From NCBI RefSeq assembly GCF_010389155.1, contig NC_057763.1, positions 42,328,645 to 42,392,644 on the forward strand: DNA of 64,000 nucleotides, in the 5' to 3' direction. Below are positions 10,733 through 22,082 of the stretch, piece after piece (position 1 is the first letter of the stretch; every line of letters starts with the position of its first letter). The position numbers and the translations under genes were made by a program. The DNA is from Erigeron canadensis (lineage: Eukaryota > Streptophyta > Magnoliopsida > Asterales > Asteraceae). The notes beneath the pieces are model-generated. The model saw nothing but the letters and a program-made list of their open reading frames with translations. It was not told where the DNA came from and did no database searches.

Positions 10733-13700
10733 TCACCGATGCAAATGACCTGAATTTGAGACATTTGGAGAATCGGTGTGAGATTGTTGCATTGGTAATG
10801 CTGTGCAAGTTGCTAGTGTTGGTCGTGTCCATGTTGGCCAACGTGGTTGACTTGGTGGTGAAAGATACGTCATTTCAGCAGCCTCTCGGTCTTTGCCTGT
10901 TAAGCTCCCCTTCATTATCCCAGATGGCATTGTGTCTCCACTTGGTTTAGGATGCCGAATTGGTGACAATGGTCTTATGTTTGCGGCATGAGCCAGAGCT
11001 GGAGCAGAATGTGGAGCTGGAACAACTGGTGTAAACATGGTTGTATCTTGAGTTTGCTTAGTTGTACCAACATTGACTTGAGTTTCCCCAGGAGAGGTGT
11101 TGTGTTGTGGCCCATCTCCTTTCATGAGCTTCTCTGAAGTTAGTGTCATAGGCTGCTGGGAGCGGGAGCTAGTTGCAGATGGCGTGACCAAGGGTGAACT
11201 TTGAGGTTGCTCGGTTGTAGCGATTCCCATTCGAGGTCGACCGCGAGGTCTGTATTGTCTTTCTGTTATTCCTCTCATGAACTGCTCAGAAGTTAGAGTA
11301 ATAGGCTGCTGGGAGCTAGTTGCAGACGGTGTGATCGACGTTGTACATTGGGCATTGTTGGCTGTACTAATGCCCTTTCTAGGTTGACCACGAGCTGTGT
11401 ATTGTCGTTTTTCGCCTGCTCTTATGAGATGCTCACTAGCCAGGGCAGTAGAATGCAGGGAGGCAGATGTAGATGGTGGGAGCTCAACCGGCGTGTACAT
11501 TGAACTTCGAATTTTCTTAGTCATACTTGGGCCAGGATGCGCTTGAGTAGCTCGGTCTGTTTGATGCTGCAGCGGTTGGCTTTGTGAAGACAAATGACTA
11601 ATGTTGGTCAAACCGTAAGAGGGTCCAGCTGTAGGTAAGTTTACAGTGTTCGGATGGTGACTGAGTTGTTGGACTGAGGGAGGCTTCTGGATGTCATATG
11701 ATCCCTGTACCACACACACATAACAAAGAGGATGACTTCTTAATGGTTGTAATAAGATGTGCATGTCCTTATGAATACATATTTGATTCAAGTGATTTGA
11801 TGTCATGATACTGATTAAGGGCTAAAGTTTGCAAGAAAGGAGTTACCTGTGATTGCAAACAAGAATCCTTTAAAACTTGAGGAGAAACTGCAGGCATTGT
11901 TACAGTGGATTGCCTTAAAGTGGATGGAAGTTCTGCATACGATCTATTTGCTGAACCATCTGAATCATGCAAAACTGAAGAAGAATGGGGAAGTGCTTCA
12001 ATGGCTTCCATAGATATAGCATTTTTAGAGGTATCAGGAGCATGCTCATTTTGAATTCTGTTACTCACACCATACGAGGGTTGAGTTGTTTGCAAGTTCA
12101 CAAGGTCCGCATGGTTCCTAATTTTCTGAACAGAGGGAGGCGTAATGATCATGTCATCTGAGCCCTGCACAACACACATATAAAAGAAGATGACTTCTAA
12201 ATGGTATGAGAATGATTTAAAGCTAGGTTTTTTGAGAAAAAAAGGCATCACCTGGGATTGCAAACAAGAATCCTTTAAAACCCGAGGAAGAGGAACTGCC
12301 GGCGTTATTATAGTGGATTGATGCAATGTGGATAGCTTTTCTGCAATTAAGCTATTTGCTGAACCACCTGAATTATCCAATGCTGAAGAAGAGTTTGGAA
12401 GTGCTGCATTAGCTTCAATATTCCCCGTGGTATTGGCTTTGTGAACATTTTGACTCTGGTTCTTCGAAGCACAAGAGACTTGCAAGGTAGGCAAGTTTTC
12501 AGGGTCCAACTGGTGCCTGCTCTGCTCAGCAGCAGCAGCAATATGAACATCATGTGAGCCCTGTACCACACACACATAACACAAAAGATGACCTCTAAAC
12601 GGCTGCAATAAGACGTTCACATTCTTATAAATTCATATTTCATTTACAGGATTTGGATGTATATGATAACGACTAACAGCTAAGATTTCTTAGAAAGAAG
12701 GAATTACCTGTGATTGTTCTGCAGTCAAGCTGTTCGCTGAACCACTTGAATTATGCAAAGCTGGTGAAGAAATAGGAAGTACTTCATTGGCTTGTATAGA
12801 GGAAGTATTTTCCGCAGTATCAGGATTGTGATCACTTTGACTCGCATTGTTCAAACCGTTAATGGGTTCATTTGTATGCAAGTTATCAGGGTTCAGATGG
12901 TTACTGATTCGCTGAATGGGGGCAGGCATATGGAGCATGTCATGTGAGCCCTGTACCAAACACATAACAAAGAGGATCACTTCTAAATGGTTGTAATTGA
13001 GCATTCATATCCTTATGACCTTATGTACCACCTTTGACTCCACTGAGTTCGATGTTATGAAACTTAAATGTCAAGTTTCGTGAGAAAGAAGGCGTCACCT
13101 TCAATTGCAAACAACAATCCTGTAAAATCGGAGGAGACATTGCAGGCATCGTCATAGTGGACGGCTGTTCTGCAGTTGAGCTACTTTCTGAACCACTTGA
13201 CCTATGCAAAGCTGGAGAAGAGCTAGGAAGTGCTTCATTGCTGTCTATAGATGTAGTCTTGCCAGCGGTATCAGGAGTTTGATTATTTTGGCTCAGCCCA
13301 TCCTTGTTTGTTTTAGTGGTCTGGCTGTTCTCGGTCGTGGCAAATATCCAGGAACCATCTTCTGATAAAATTACATCAGTGACAGTGTTTGCTACCTCAT
13401 TCAAGATCTAAAAGAAATCAGATTAAAAATCAGTTAAGATGACACGAGGCTATTGGTACGAGTGTCTATGTAATGTGTGTGTGTGTGTTTCTTGCCTTTA
13501 GAAAAGTCTGATCAATGCGTATATCTAGATTGCAGACTGACTTTTTACAGACAGGGCACTTCCATGTAGGCCACACTGAGTTGTTTTCCATAAAGCCGTC
13601 ATAATCAAAGCACTACAGTAAGGCAGTAAGCACATCTTTTTAGAAACTAATTTTTAGAGGAGAAGTGTGCCATTTCAAGGGGTACCTAAGGCATAAGTGA

Positions 13701-16700
13701 ATAGTGGAAACATCAATAAATCACCTGAGGATGCTTGCAGAGATGCCCCTTCACAGGAGTTGTTATACGAATTTGACTGTCAATTATGGAAAAATAAAAT
13801 CACAAGATCTAATTAAGCTGTGGAATTCAACCAATAATAGCTGGAAGCAGTCTTTCTACCCCGGTTAGAGGTATGACTATCTACATCTCACCTCCCCCAT
13901 ACCCGCCTTTGATGGAATTGGGTATTGTTAATGTGACGCAATCAATAATAGATGATGTATACCTTCTCCCTACTCAGTTGTATATTACATGTCTAAATAA
14001 TCAAGAACCTTGAAGAATAGCAACTATATTGACAGAAAAGAGTTTCATATTAACAAATTGAGATGGCAAAATGGATGGGGCACGCAGTTAGGTAGCAAGT
14101 CAAAAATAGACAACCCTGATGTATGGGTCAAAACAGATTGGTTGTGTTCACCTAAAACACCATTTTCTCAAAATGTTAACCAGTTAAAATAGTTATCATT
14201 GCCATTGGGGTGATAGCCCAGTGGTTAGAGAGTTTTCCAACTTTGTGGTTTCTTCCTAGGGGGTCAAGGGTTCAAATCCAGCATTCCTGCCACATGCAAA
14301 TGTGTTGAGGGGGCCTTAGCAATGCTATACCCATCTACACATGGGAGGGCGAACCCTTTAGGGCGTTGCCAAAATTCTAACCCGGCGTGGGCGCACCAAA
14401 GTTGGGGGTGTTAGCCATTTATCCGCTCTGCCTTTCAAACAAATAAATAATTAGCGTTGTATATTAAAACAAAAATTATATTATTGCAGTACTTTATTCA
14501 CATATCTTAATGTTAAATGAGCTTAGGTTGTGGTTCAAGTCACATGGTGGACATTTTGTAAATATGTGAGGAATTTGTGTAGAATTATTACGTTTTCCTT
14601 CAGAAAAGAAAAGAGAAAGCACAATCTGAGTGATTTTCACCCATTTGACATGGATTCCTCTAAATAATTATATACTCCTTTGACCTTTTAGAGATAAACA
14701 CACCCGGAATTGACCATTCATAAATAAAATGAGGGCCACAATTGTCACTTCTACCAGTAAGCGAAAAGAAAGTGGAGTAACCATACAGATATTATGGCTT
14801 ACCTAATAGGACACTTGAGTGAAATCAGTGACGCAACATTAACAATCTCACAATCTGAAAAAGGGGATCGGAAAAGGCAAAATAAGTATGCCAGATTTTC
14901 AGAAAAACAGTCATGCAGACTTCTAAACAGCATAAGAAACCATTTTTTGTGTTTGAAAGATCTTGCAATTCCCTTGACTTACCGGAATCAACTTCATCGG
15001 ACATGGGACGGACATAATCTTGCAATAGAGGAGGATCAGGAGGGGATGTAGGATTTAAAACAGCTAGGGCGATAATATATTGTCCTGAACTTGATTAAGA
15101 AGAAATAGAAACCGGAAAGTCTTAAATAAAGCCGACAATGTACGTGTTTCAGAATTCAGAGTTGAAGCAATAATAATGTAAGCATACCATCGAAGTCCCC
15201 AAATACTTCTAGAAGATTTACTCCATATTTGATCATTTTGGTCACGTCTGATGGAAGTTGTGGTCCCTCACCCTGATACACATATTACACGGACCTGGAA
15301 GATCACTATAAATAGAGTTATTGGTAATCAAAAAAGTTTCTGTGAGAATCAGACAAACCATGTCACTTTTGGTCCTCTTTGGTACTTCCATGCGATTTAT
15401 ATAAAAGCTATGAAGAGAAGGTTCAAGGTTAGATAATAAGATAAACAGAAAATTGTCTAAAGAACATATTAAAATAAAATCTTACTTCACATTCGACGGG
15501 GTGGCAATACAGGCAGCTGTGTCCATATTGTCTATTCGAGCTACCAAGAGCCACTGTACATAGTAATCATATCATCAATATTTAGGTTGCTTAAAATGTA
15601 TTACAGGATTCATCATTATAATCGCATCTAACTTAGCAAAATATAAGGGGAAATCTATATGATGTAAGTGACAATTTTGCATCTCTTTATGAATGTAATC
15701 GGTCATCTATTGGCAGTCCCCATAAGCATTTTAACTAAAAAACAAAAGTGACATATATTGCAACAGGAGCATGATAAAATAAAATAAATTAACTGTGTCA
15801 CATAATGACCGATAAAAATCAACTATCTTAGATAATTATATCAAATTAGCGAACTCTAAAAAGTGTATTCCAAGGACAAAACTGGAAGAAAAGGAAAAAA
15901 GGAGAGAAGAAACCAAGAACAAGAAAAATCAACATGCAGATATTTTTCTTATAGAATGTGAAAAAGAAATAAGCATGTAGCTCTTCAAACTATATAATTA
16001 GGCATTTAGGCCCAAATGGGCAAATGATAATAGTTTAACCATAAATATTGCCTTTAAGCCTCATATATCAGTGGTGCATATCAATCACTTACCAAATCTT
16101 GATATTGATGAGAAAACAAACCCCGGGAGATGAGAAAATCAACTACAAAAGTCCCATATCCAGCCTGTAAGTTGATTAAACTTAACACTGTAAATACATG
16201 AGAAATAACTACAGAGAATCCAAATCTGCAAATGGATTACCATACATTTATTTTTACCTTGACATCAAATGAAGTAAGTATGTGTTCAATTTTCATTCTT
16301 GGATAGAATCTGGAAGCAAAAGACACAATCTCAGGCAAAGGAGTTTCATATATAACCTCAATTGTCTTAACTCTCAAGAACAACATAGTGAAAGCAATCA
16401 AGCATAACTAAAAAACGATCCTCCATGGGAGAGAATACAGCTATCCATATTCTTGTATTAAGGAAGACTCCGGAAAGGGATTAGATATCACGTATTCAAG
16501 ACATAAAGGAGGAATATGAATATTCACTAGTATAAAAAAACATTCAAAAATCAAAAAGGACCACGTTTTTTAAACCATTCCAAAATAGTAAGGAGCCATG
16601 TATCAAACGAAAAATGCTAACATTCTCCATTAAAGAATCTGAAGGTTACTAAGACATGATATATACATAGAACCAAGGCAAAAGGGGGGTTGATCACGCG

Positions 16701-19310
16701 GATGCATTGAGGAGGCAACTTGACAACCCTTACCTTGAGATTATATATGAGACATGTGAATATGCATTGGCTGGATCAATACTCATTCTGTCTAAGTTGG
16801 AGAACCCATAGCTTACCTAGAAATTGTTAAATAGCAGGGTCATTGCTTGGGTAACATCAAACCATAGGTATTACTAAAGTAAGCAATCTAGACACGATAA
16901 GGAAGAACTTCAACCAACCTTCTTTGCCATCAAAATCAGGTGGTTTTTGTCCTCATCTGGAAACCAGCCAGTTTGACAAGCAGCCTGTTATTATATGAAT
17001 ATAGGTTGTGTAGTCAGATACAAAAAAGACAACAATTACTTAAGTACAAAACTTAATGAAGAATGTGCTTGGAAGAATAAAACATGACAAATCCAAGGAA
17101 GGCAAAAGAAGATCAGTTCAAAGGTATTAAAATGACATTACTAAATGTAAAATTTTCAAATAGGTCATGAAACACCACATTTCAATAGGTGAATATATAA
17201 AAAACATTACAGCTTCAGCTTAAAAATAAACAAATCAAACAGAACTTATTAAAATGTGGTCATGTTGGCTTCAAAACCAATTATAGACCACCTAAGTTTA
17301 TGAGGTAGATCTGAACACCATGACCGTTTTCCAACCAAGCTATAAGGATGTATAGATGCTAATCAAGCTCGCACAAGATCAACCCTCAAAGAATTAGGAC
17401 TACCGTCATCACAAAAACCAAACTGATGAAGAATTCAATCAACTTCAAGTATTCAAATGTCGATGCACCTTATCTAAAATAATAATAATAATGTCGATGC
17501 AGAAACTGATGCAAGCATCTTGTTAAAGGGTTCTAAACTCTTCAAATAGAATTTATTTAATTCTATATCACAACACAACCATTATGGACAGAACTCTAAG
17601 CATGGTTAATAATAAACCCAAATGCAGAGCTCTCTGTGAAGGATGGGCAGTTTAAACAAAGGCAATGTAATATCAACAAAGCAAGAATTCACATCAAAAA
17701 TTAAGGGTAACTATAAAACAGAGATTTGGGATTATCAGGAAGCTATAAATTGGCTCAATATGTGTGTTACGGCAACCACAGTGTCTAAATACAGAAAATT
17801 TAATTTGTCTCTGAACTGAAGAAAACATTTACCTTAATAGGCAACATGAGCGAGAGCAATGATGGTTGTGGCAACTTGGCTTTACTCCTATAAACCTAAG
17901 AAAACAGAGGTAAACAATTTACAAATTAAGATATAAATGCTAATTTCAGGAGCAATTTCAAGTAAATGACTACAAATTATTAAAAAAATTATAAAAATAA
18001 AAACTAAATGAAACGACTCGAGTTATTATTTTTCATATTTGGACGTTTTAGCGTATATTAACTTATGAATTAAGTGATCTGGGAATCAGATTGTAATTAT
18101 ATTTACACATACAAACCCTCATTTCCCCGACAATTTTATTATATCCAAGTCATGGTATCTGTGCATCAAAAACCCATATCTTTGCATCATAATAGTATTA
18201 CAAAACCAGTTCCTACATTGTGTGTGACTACATAATTATTTAATTACATGAGCATTCACAGGCGCCTACCTGACTGCCTCAACTAAAGTTTCAATTTACT
18301 GAAAATGTATGCTGAGGATGGGATGCATAATTGTCAATAGATGTATCTGGCCTATCTCTTGAAAATCTTATCGAAATTAGTTGATTTTTTTAGTAGATGA
18401 TCTCGAACAAAAAATGCAACTAATAATTTAGTAACATAAAATGGCATCTGCAACTAACCGCGTCAACAATCCTAAGTAGCTGCGAAAGATGAGCTGGCGA
18501 TGGAAGTGCATTCATCGCGATAGCTAAATCCACAGTCCTATATTAACCAATAGCAGAATGTAAGTATATTAATCCAATACATTGAATGCCTTCGAACCAC
18601 AAAAACCAAATAAAAAGGCTGAGAGCCTTTATGTTTCATACATCCACACAATGATATCCACATTTTACAACGGTGAAACTTAATCTCAGCACAAATACAA
18701 TGTGATCAATTTGCTCGAGAAGGGTCCATACTGGATCCCAAGAAAGTGGAAATACATAGTCAGCTGTTATGTTTTATCTAGCTACATATCTGTATTGTAT
18801 GGTGTTTGCCCGCTTTCGACTTTTTAAAAAAAAATAGCTTTTCAAATAAGGCCAGCATCCATTTTAACATAATCTTTGATCTTACAGGTGGTTGCTGATT
18901 TGCAGTATCGTTATAACAGAATGGGTTAACTACTGTTAAGCAAAGAATTATATAAAGATCCAAAATTATATACAGCCTCTTCAGGTACATAAATGTCCAA
19001 CATTATATAAATTTCCAAAATCTTGAATACTAAGATGCATGTAACAGTAAATAATATTAGTATTATATTTTACTGTGAGCAAGCAAGGCTATGATTAGCA
19101 AACAAGCTCCATTTTGAAAATTAAAAAAAAAAAAAAAAAAAAATCAGTTAGAAAGATAAAAACAACAAACCTTCCAAGTTTGAAGGAAATGTCATCATAA
19201 ACATGCGGATTATGAATATGATCTCCGGTCTGGATAAAAACTGAAGCCCAGTTAATCGTATTTTCTAAAGCCTTCACCGCCACTTCTGCCTGCTGGTGTA
19301 TTTCATCCAT
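10733..19310 (-). CDS. PIAL: PIAL-type E3/E4 SUMO ligase, tandem copy A
   Basis: Nuclear SUMO ligase; Arabidopsis PIAL1/2 extend SUMO chains and act with MOM1 in silencing. Nineteen exons join in frame (1076 aa): 19171-19310, 18459-18537, 17833-17895, 16919-16984, 16734-16816, 16258-16309, 16093-16164, 15486-15553, 15359-15407, 15188-15272, 14983-15084, 14803-14854, 13725-13776, 13496-13612, 13099-13407, 12708-12950, 12252-12560, 11847-12164, 10733-11704. Residues ~1-300 are the PIAL N-terminal region (FYPRMK, GPQLPSDVTKMIKYGVNLL). The SP-RING spans ~305-350, with the zinc ligands in LCKHPQCFDYD and WKCPVC. The intron after it starts with GC, not GT. The last five exons encode a Ser/Pro/Thr-rich tail made of repeats. 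The N-terminal exon borders were checked against copy B, which has the same exon sizes. Confidence 0.86.
11704..13099 (-). repeat. Reiterated exon-intron units in PIAL-A
   Basis: Exons 16, 17 and 18 (12708-12950, 12252-12560, 11847-12164) and the start of exon 19 (from 11704) are imperfect copies of one another. Each begins G-S-[HDY]-D just after an acceptor ending GTACAG or GTGCAG, continues to a NLPT/NLQT-like block, then an EALP-SSS-L block and a SGSAN block, and ends LKDSCLQSQ or SQ before the donor. Exon 15 shares the second half. All of these exons have lengths divisible by three (309, 243, 309, 318) and sit in phase 0, so units can be gained without breaking frame. The introns between them are also alike (a GTTATGTGTGTG stretch before the acceptor), so the duplicated unit was exon plus intron. 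Copy B has none of this. Confidence 0.85.
13852..13952 (+). repeat. SINE 3' fragment in PIAL-A intron
   Basis: Contains the ATCTACATCTCACCTCCCCC-ATACC-GCC block followed by GGAATTGGGTATTGTT. This is the 3' portion of a SINE type seen more fully at 44590-44735 and, inverted, at 38718-38932. No tRNA-like part is left. Confidence 0.4.
14199..14440 (+). repeat. tRNA-derived SINE, family 1 copy a
   Basis: About 240 bp in the intron between PIAL-A exons 13 and 12. Its 5' part looks like a tRNA gene with box A (TAGCCCAGTGGTTAGAG) and box B (GGGTTCAAATCC); the tRNA-unrelated part contains ATCTACACATGGGA and CGGCGTGGGCGCA, and it ends in CGCTCTGCCTTT. A second copy in the same orientation lies at 36576-36813. 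It is antisense to PIAL-A. Confidence 0.8.
14519..14605 (+). repeat. SINE fragment in PIAL-A intron
   Basis: Degenerate copy of the repeat seen at 9113-9218: GGTTGTGGTTCAAGTC box B-like motif, then GTGGACATTTTGTAAAT and a CGTTTTCCTTC end. It directly follows the better preserved SINE at 14199-14440. Confidence 0.35.
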
Positions 19311-22082
19311 TTAATTGATTTATATATAAAAAAAAATCACTTACAACACATTCTTTCATTCACTTATTATATTAGTATAAACATATAATAATACTAATAA
19401 TCACGCTTAATATGTGTTTGTCAATTGTCACACAGAGAATGCTACAACACGAAAAAGTTGCAGTAGTAAGTTAGCTAGTGCAACAGTAATCTGCGCTCTA
19501 TATTGGGAAGGGATAAGATTCCCTAATACAACTAGTTTTGATTTTTAAATGTCTGACCAAAAATTAATTGGGTGTATAAAATTTTGTACTTTACCGTTAG
19601 AAAAATCAAAGGGCCAGTATTTAATATATAATATAAAAGTTTTTAAGCATGTAATAAGTTATTATTAACAGCTCTTAGGGCTATCATTATTATTTTCCTT
19701 AATATTTATTTTAAGGATCAAGATTTACCCTAGAAAAAATAAATTGAGATTTTAAGTAAATTTTTAATATAAAATGTACAACTATAGCTTTATTTATTTT
19801 ATTTTTTTGTTTTTGGTTTTAACTTTCCATTGATCTATCAATCTTTGCATATATACCATCACATATGTTTTATAGTTTTTTTTTTCCCGAATATTCACTT
19901 TGTTTTTATTACATAACATAATCAAACCCGACTCAAACCCGTGTATATTACATAACATAATCACTTTGTTTTACACTATGTTGTTCCTATAAGTTACTTT
20001 CTAACGATTGCATGTATAGCCTGTATATATATAAATTAGGTCCGGGATTACCTAAACCCGATCCATACTTGACCCGTTGTCATCTCTAAGTTCAATACAA
20101 ACAATTTCTATTCTCATCTCTAATAGTTTGGAAAATATAAAACGTAATTTCTAAACACAAATTTTATCTTACATATACAGTGAAACACCCCAAATTAATG
20201 ACGAGAGAAAAGGAGAAAAATCGACTATAAACACTTGAGCAAAAATTGACCTTGAATTCAAACATTAGTTATAAGTATATTTTAGAATATATTAATGGAT
20301 TTCAACACCATCAAAGAAAGAAGTGTTGCATCAAACATGTATTAATACATCTATGAGAAATTTTATTATGTTAGGAAAAAAGAATTGACGATTGTTAAGA
20401 TTTCTTCAATAGTAATTTTTTTATAATTACTACTTTCTTTTTATCAAAAAAAGTTTATGAAGTTTAAAAAACTAGGAAAATTGTATGTGGTTATAGATTC
20501 GTTAAGTTGGGTAATTTTTTTTGAAGGGTTAAGTGCGACGGAATGTAACTATGTCTGAAAAGTTATAGTGTGCACGAACTTAAATAAACATTTATTGTAT
20601 GCATGAAACTTAGTAATAATGTTCAAATCATGTACTCGTAACTTTTTGTGAACAACCAATCATAACCTTATACGTGACATGTTAAAAAAAATACATTTGC
20701 ACATGACAGCCCATATGGGCTGCCACATATACCATGTTACATAATTTGAATATTTTTACATGTGCTTACAATAAAGGTTTACTTGAATTCGTGAACACTA
20801 TAACTTTTCAGTCATAGTTAGTTCACTAAACCTTTTTTTTGAAAAGTATATTTCGTCAATACATTAAGAACATAGAGTGGAATCTACTTAATTTTCGAAA
20901 AGGGCATGCTGGATTTTATCGTTCTACCACATAATATTTATGAAATAGTCAAATAGATCGAAATGAAGAAATGAGATGAGATAGATCAACCAACACATAC
21001 ACACATATTATAGCAAATTGTGTAGGAGGTAATATTAACTTGCAATGTTTATTTACGTTTTTATTACGCTTGTCATCCCTCTTTAATATTTTTACACTTA
21101 TTGTTTATATGGTTCTTGGTTCATATATAGTCATGGGGATACATACTTGAACCACACATTTTTATTAATAGACTATATTGTACAAATGAACATACAGATA
21201 CAATATGTAATGCATAATTATGGTAGTTTTATTAAGATATATAGAATTAGATACAACTATTAATTTTCATAGAGTTATAGTTGAAAGTCAATATCATAGT
21301 CCCATGCTATATATATTAGTTTTCTCATTGAGTAATGATATATCCTTCTTAAATATCCTCTTAACAAGGATCATTACACATAGCAAAATCAAGGGATGAG
21401 ATGATAAAGAAAGAATTAATGAGTTACATGTATCAATAAATGGTTATATTAAGATGGTTATATTAATGAATTACATGTATCAATAAATGGTTGGGAGAAC
21501 TTTTCATTTTCTTTTATCATTTACAGTACTATTTTGTCATATATGTATTTGTTAGCATGTGAAGAAATGGTCATGAGATTTGACCGAGTAGTTAGGAACG
21601 TGGAGTTCTAGGGGCAGTAGTCAAGCAGTTAATGTATTTCATTTTATGTAATCAAAAACATTTACTAAAATCACTATATGCAAGTGTGTGAGAGTATATT
21701 TTCTATTTCTCACATTTATGTCTTCTCCATCTACACGAAACAAACAAGTTTTAGCGATACCTAACAAAAATGACTGTCAGCCAAACACTTGAGGTTTATT
21801 ATATGTTCTAAGTAAATAATGGATGGTTTATGTACCTTTGTAAGTTACTTTAAGGAAAATTAAAAGCCATCAAAAAGGCTAAATTGCATAACCACAAGTG
21901 TCGTCATAAAATCCAACTAATTAATGATGATACCTCGAAACAGACCAACTTAGATACTTGTGGTCTTACTAAGACTTTTGCTTATTTAAAGGGTTAATAC
22001 CAGCAAAAGTGCCTAATATATATCCGTTCAACTACTATCTATATGCAGTAAATTAAAGCTAGATCAATGTAGCTAGCTAAGA
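19311..22082. other. Spacer between PIAL-A and PIAL-B
   Basis: About 2.8 kb of AT-rich DNA containing the PIAL-A promoter (right of 19310) and the PIAL-B 3' flank (left of 22083). It holds a foldback MITE at 20526-20833 and a short direct repeat at 21410-21490 in which a block with TTACATGTATCAATAAATGG occurs twice. The ~21570-21720 part (TTTGACCGAGTAGTTAGGAAC) resembles part of the LTR-like tract inside PIAL-B near 27060. I see no gene. Confidence 0.5.
20526..20833. mobile_element. Foldback MITE between the PIAL copies
   Basis: Long terminal inverted repeats: AACTATGTCTGAAAAGTTAT followed by AGTGTGCACGAA near 20548-20575 returns inverted as AACTATGACTGAAAAGTTAT followed by AGTGTTCACGAA near 20787-20818, and the match extends inward to TTTATTGTA and ACATG. 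The centre has a perfect palindrome, GCAGCCCATATGGGCTGC, at about 20707-20724. There is no coding capacity. Outer boundaries and target duplication are not settled, so the superfamily is unknown. Confidence 0.65.

Noticed and set aside
14199..14290. Possible tRNA gene (box A and box B)
   Set aside because: No complete cloverleaf; the sequence continues into a SINE body that recurs at 36576.
15481..15553. Alternative frame in PIAL-A exon 8 that reads like a Cys/His-rich segment (LYCHPVEC)
   Set aside because: Changes between copies A and B fall on third positions of the other frame (LLVARIDNMDTAACIA), which also joins in phase to both neighbours.
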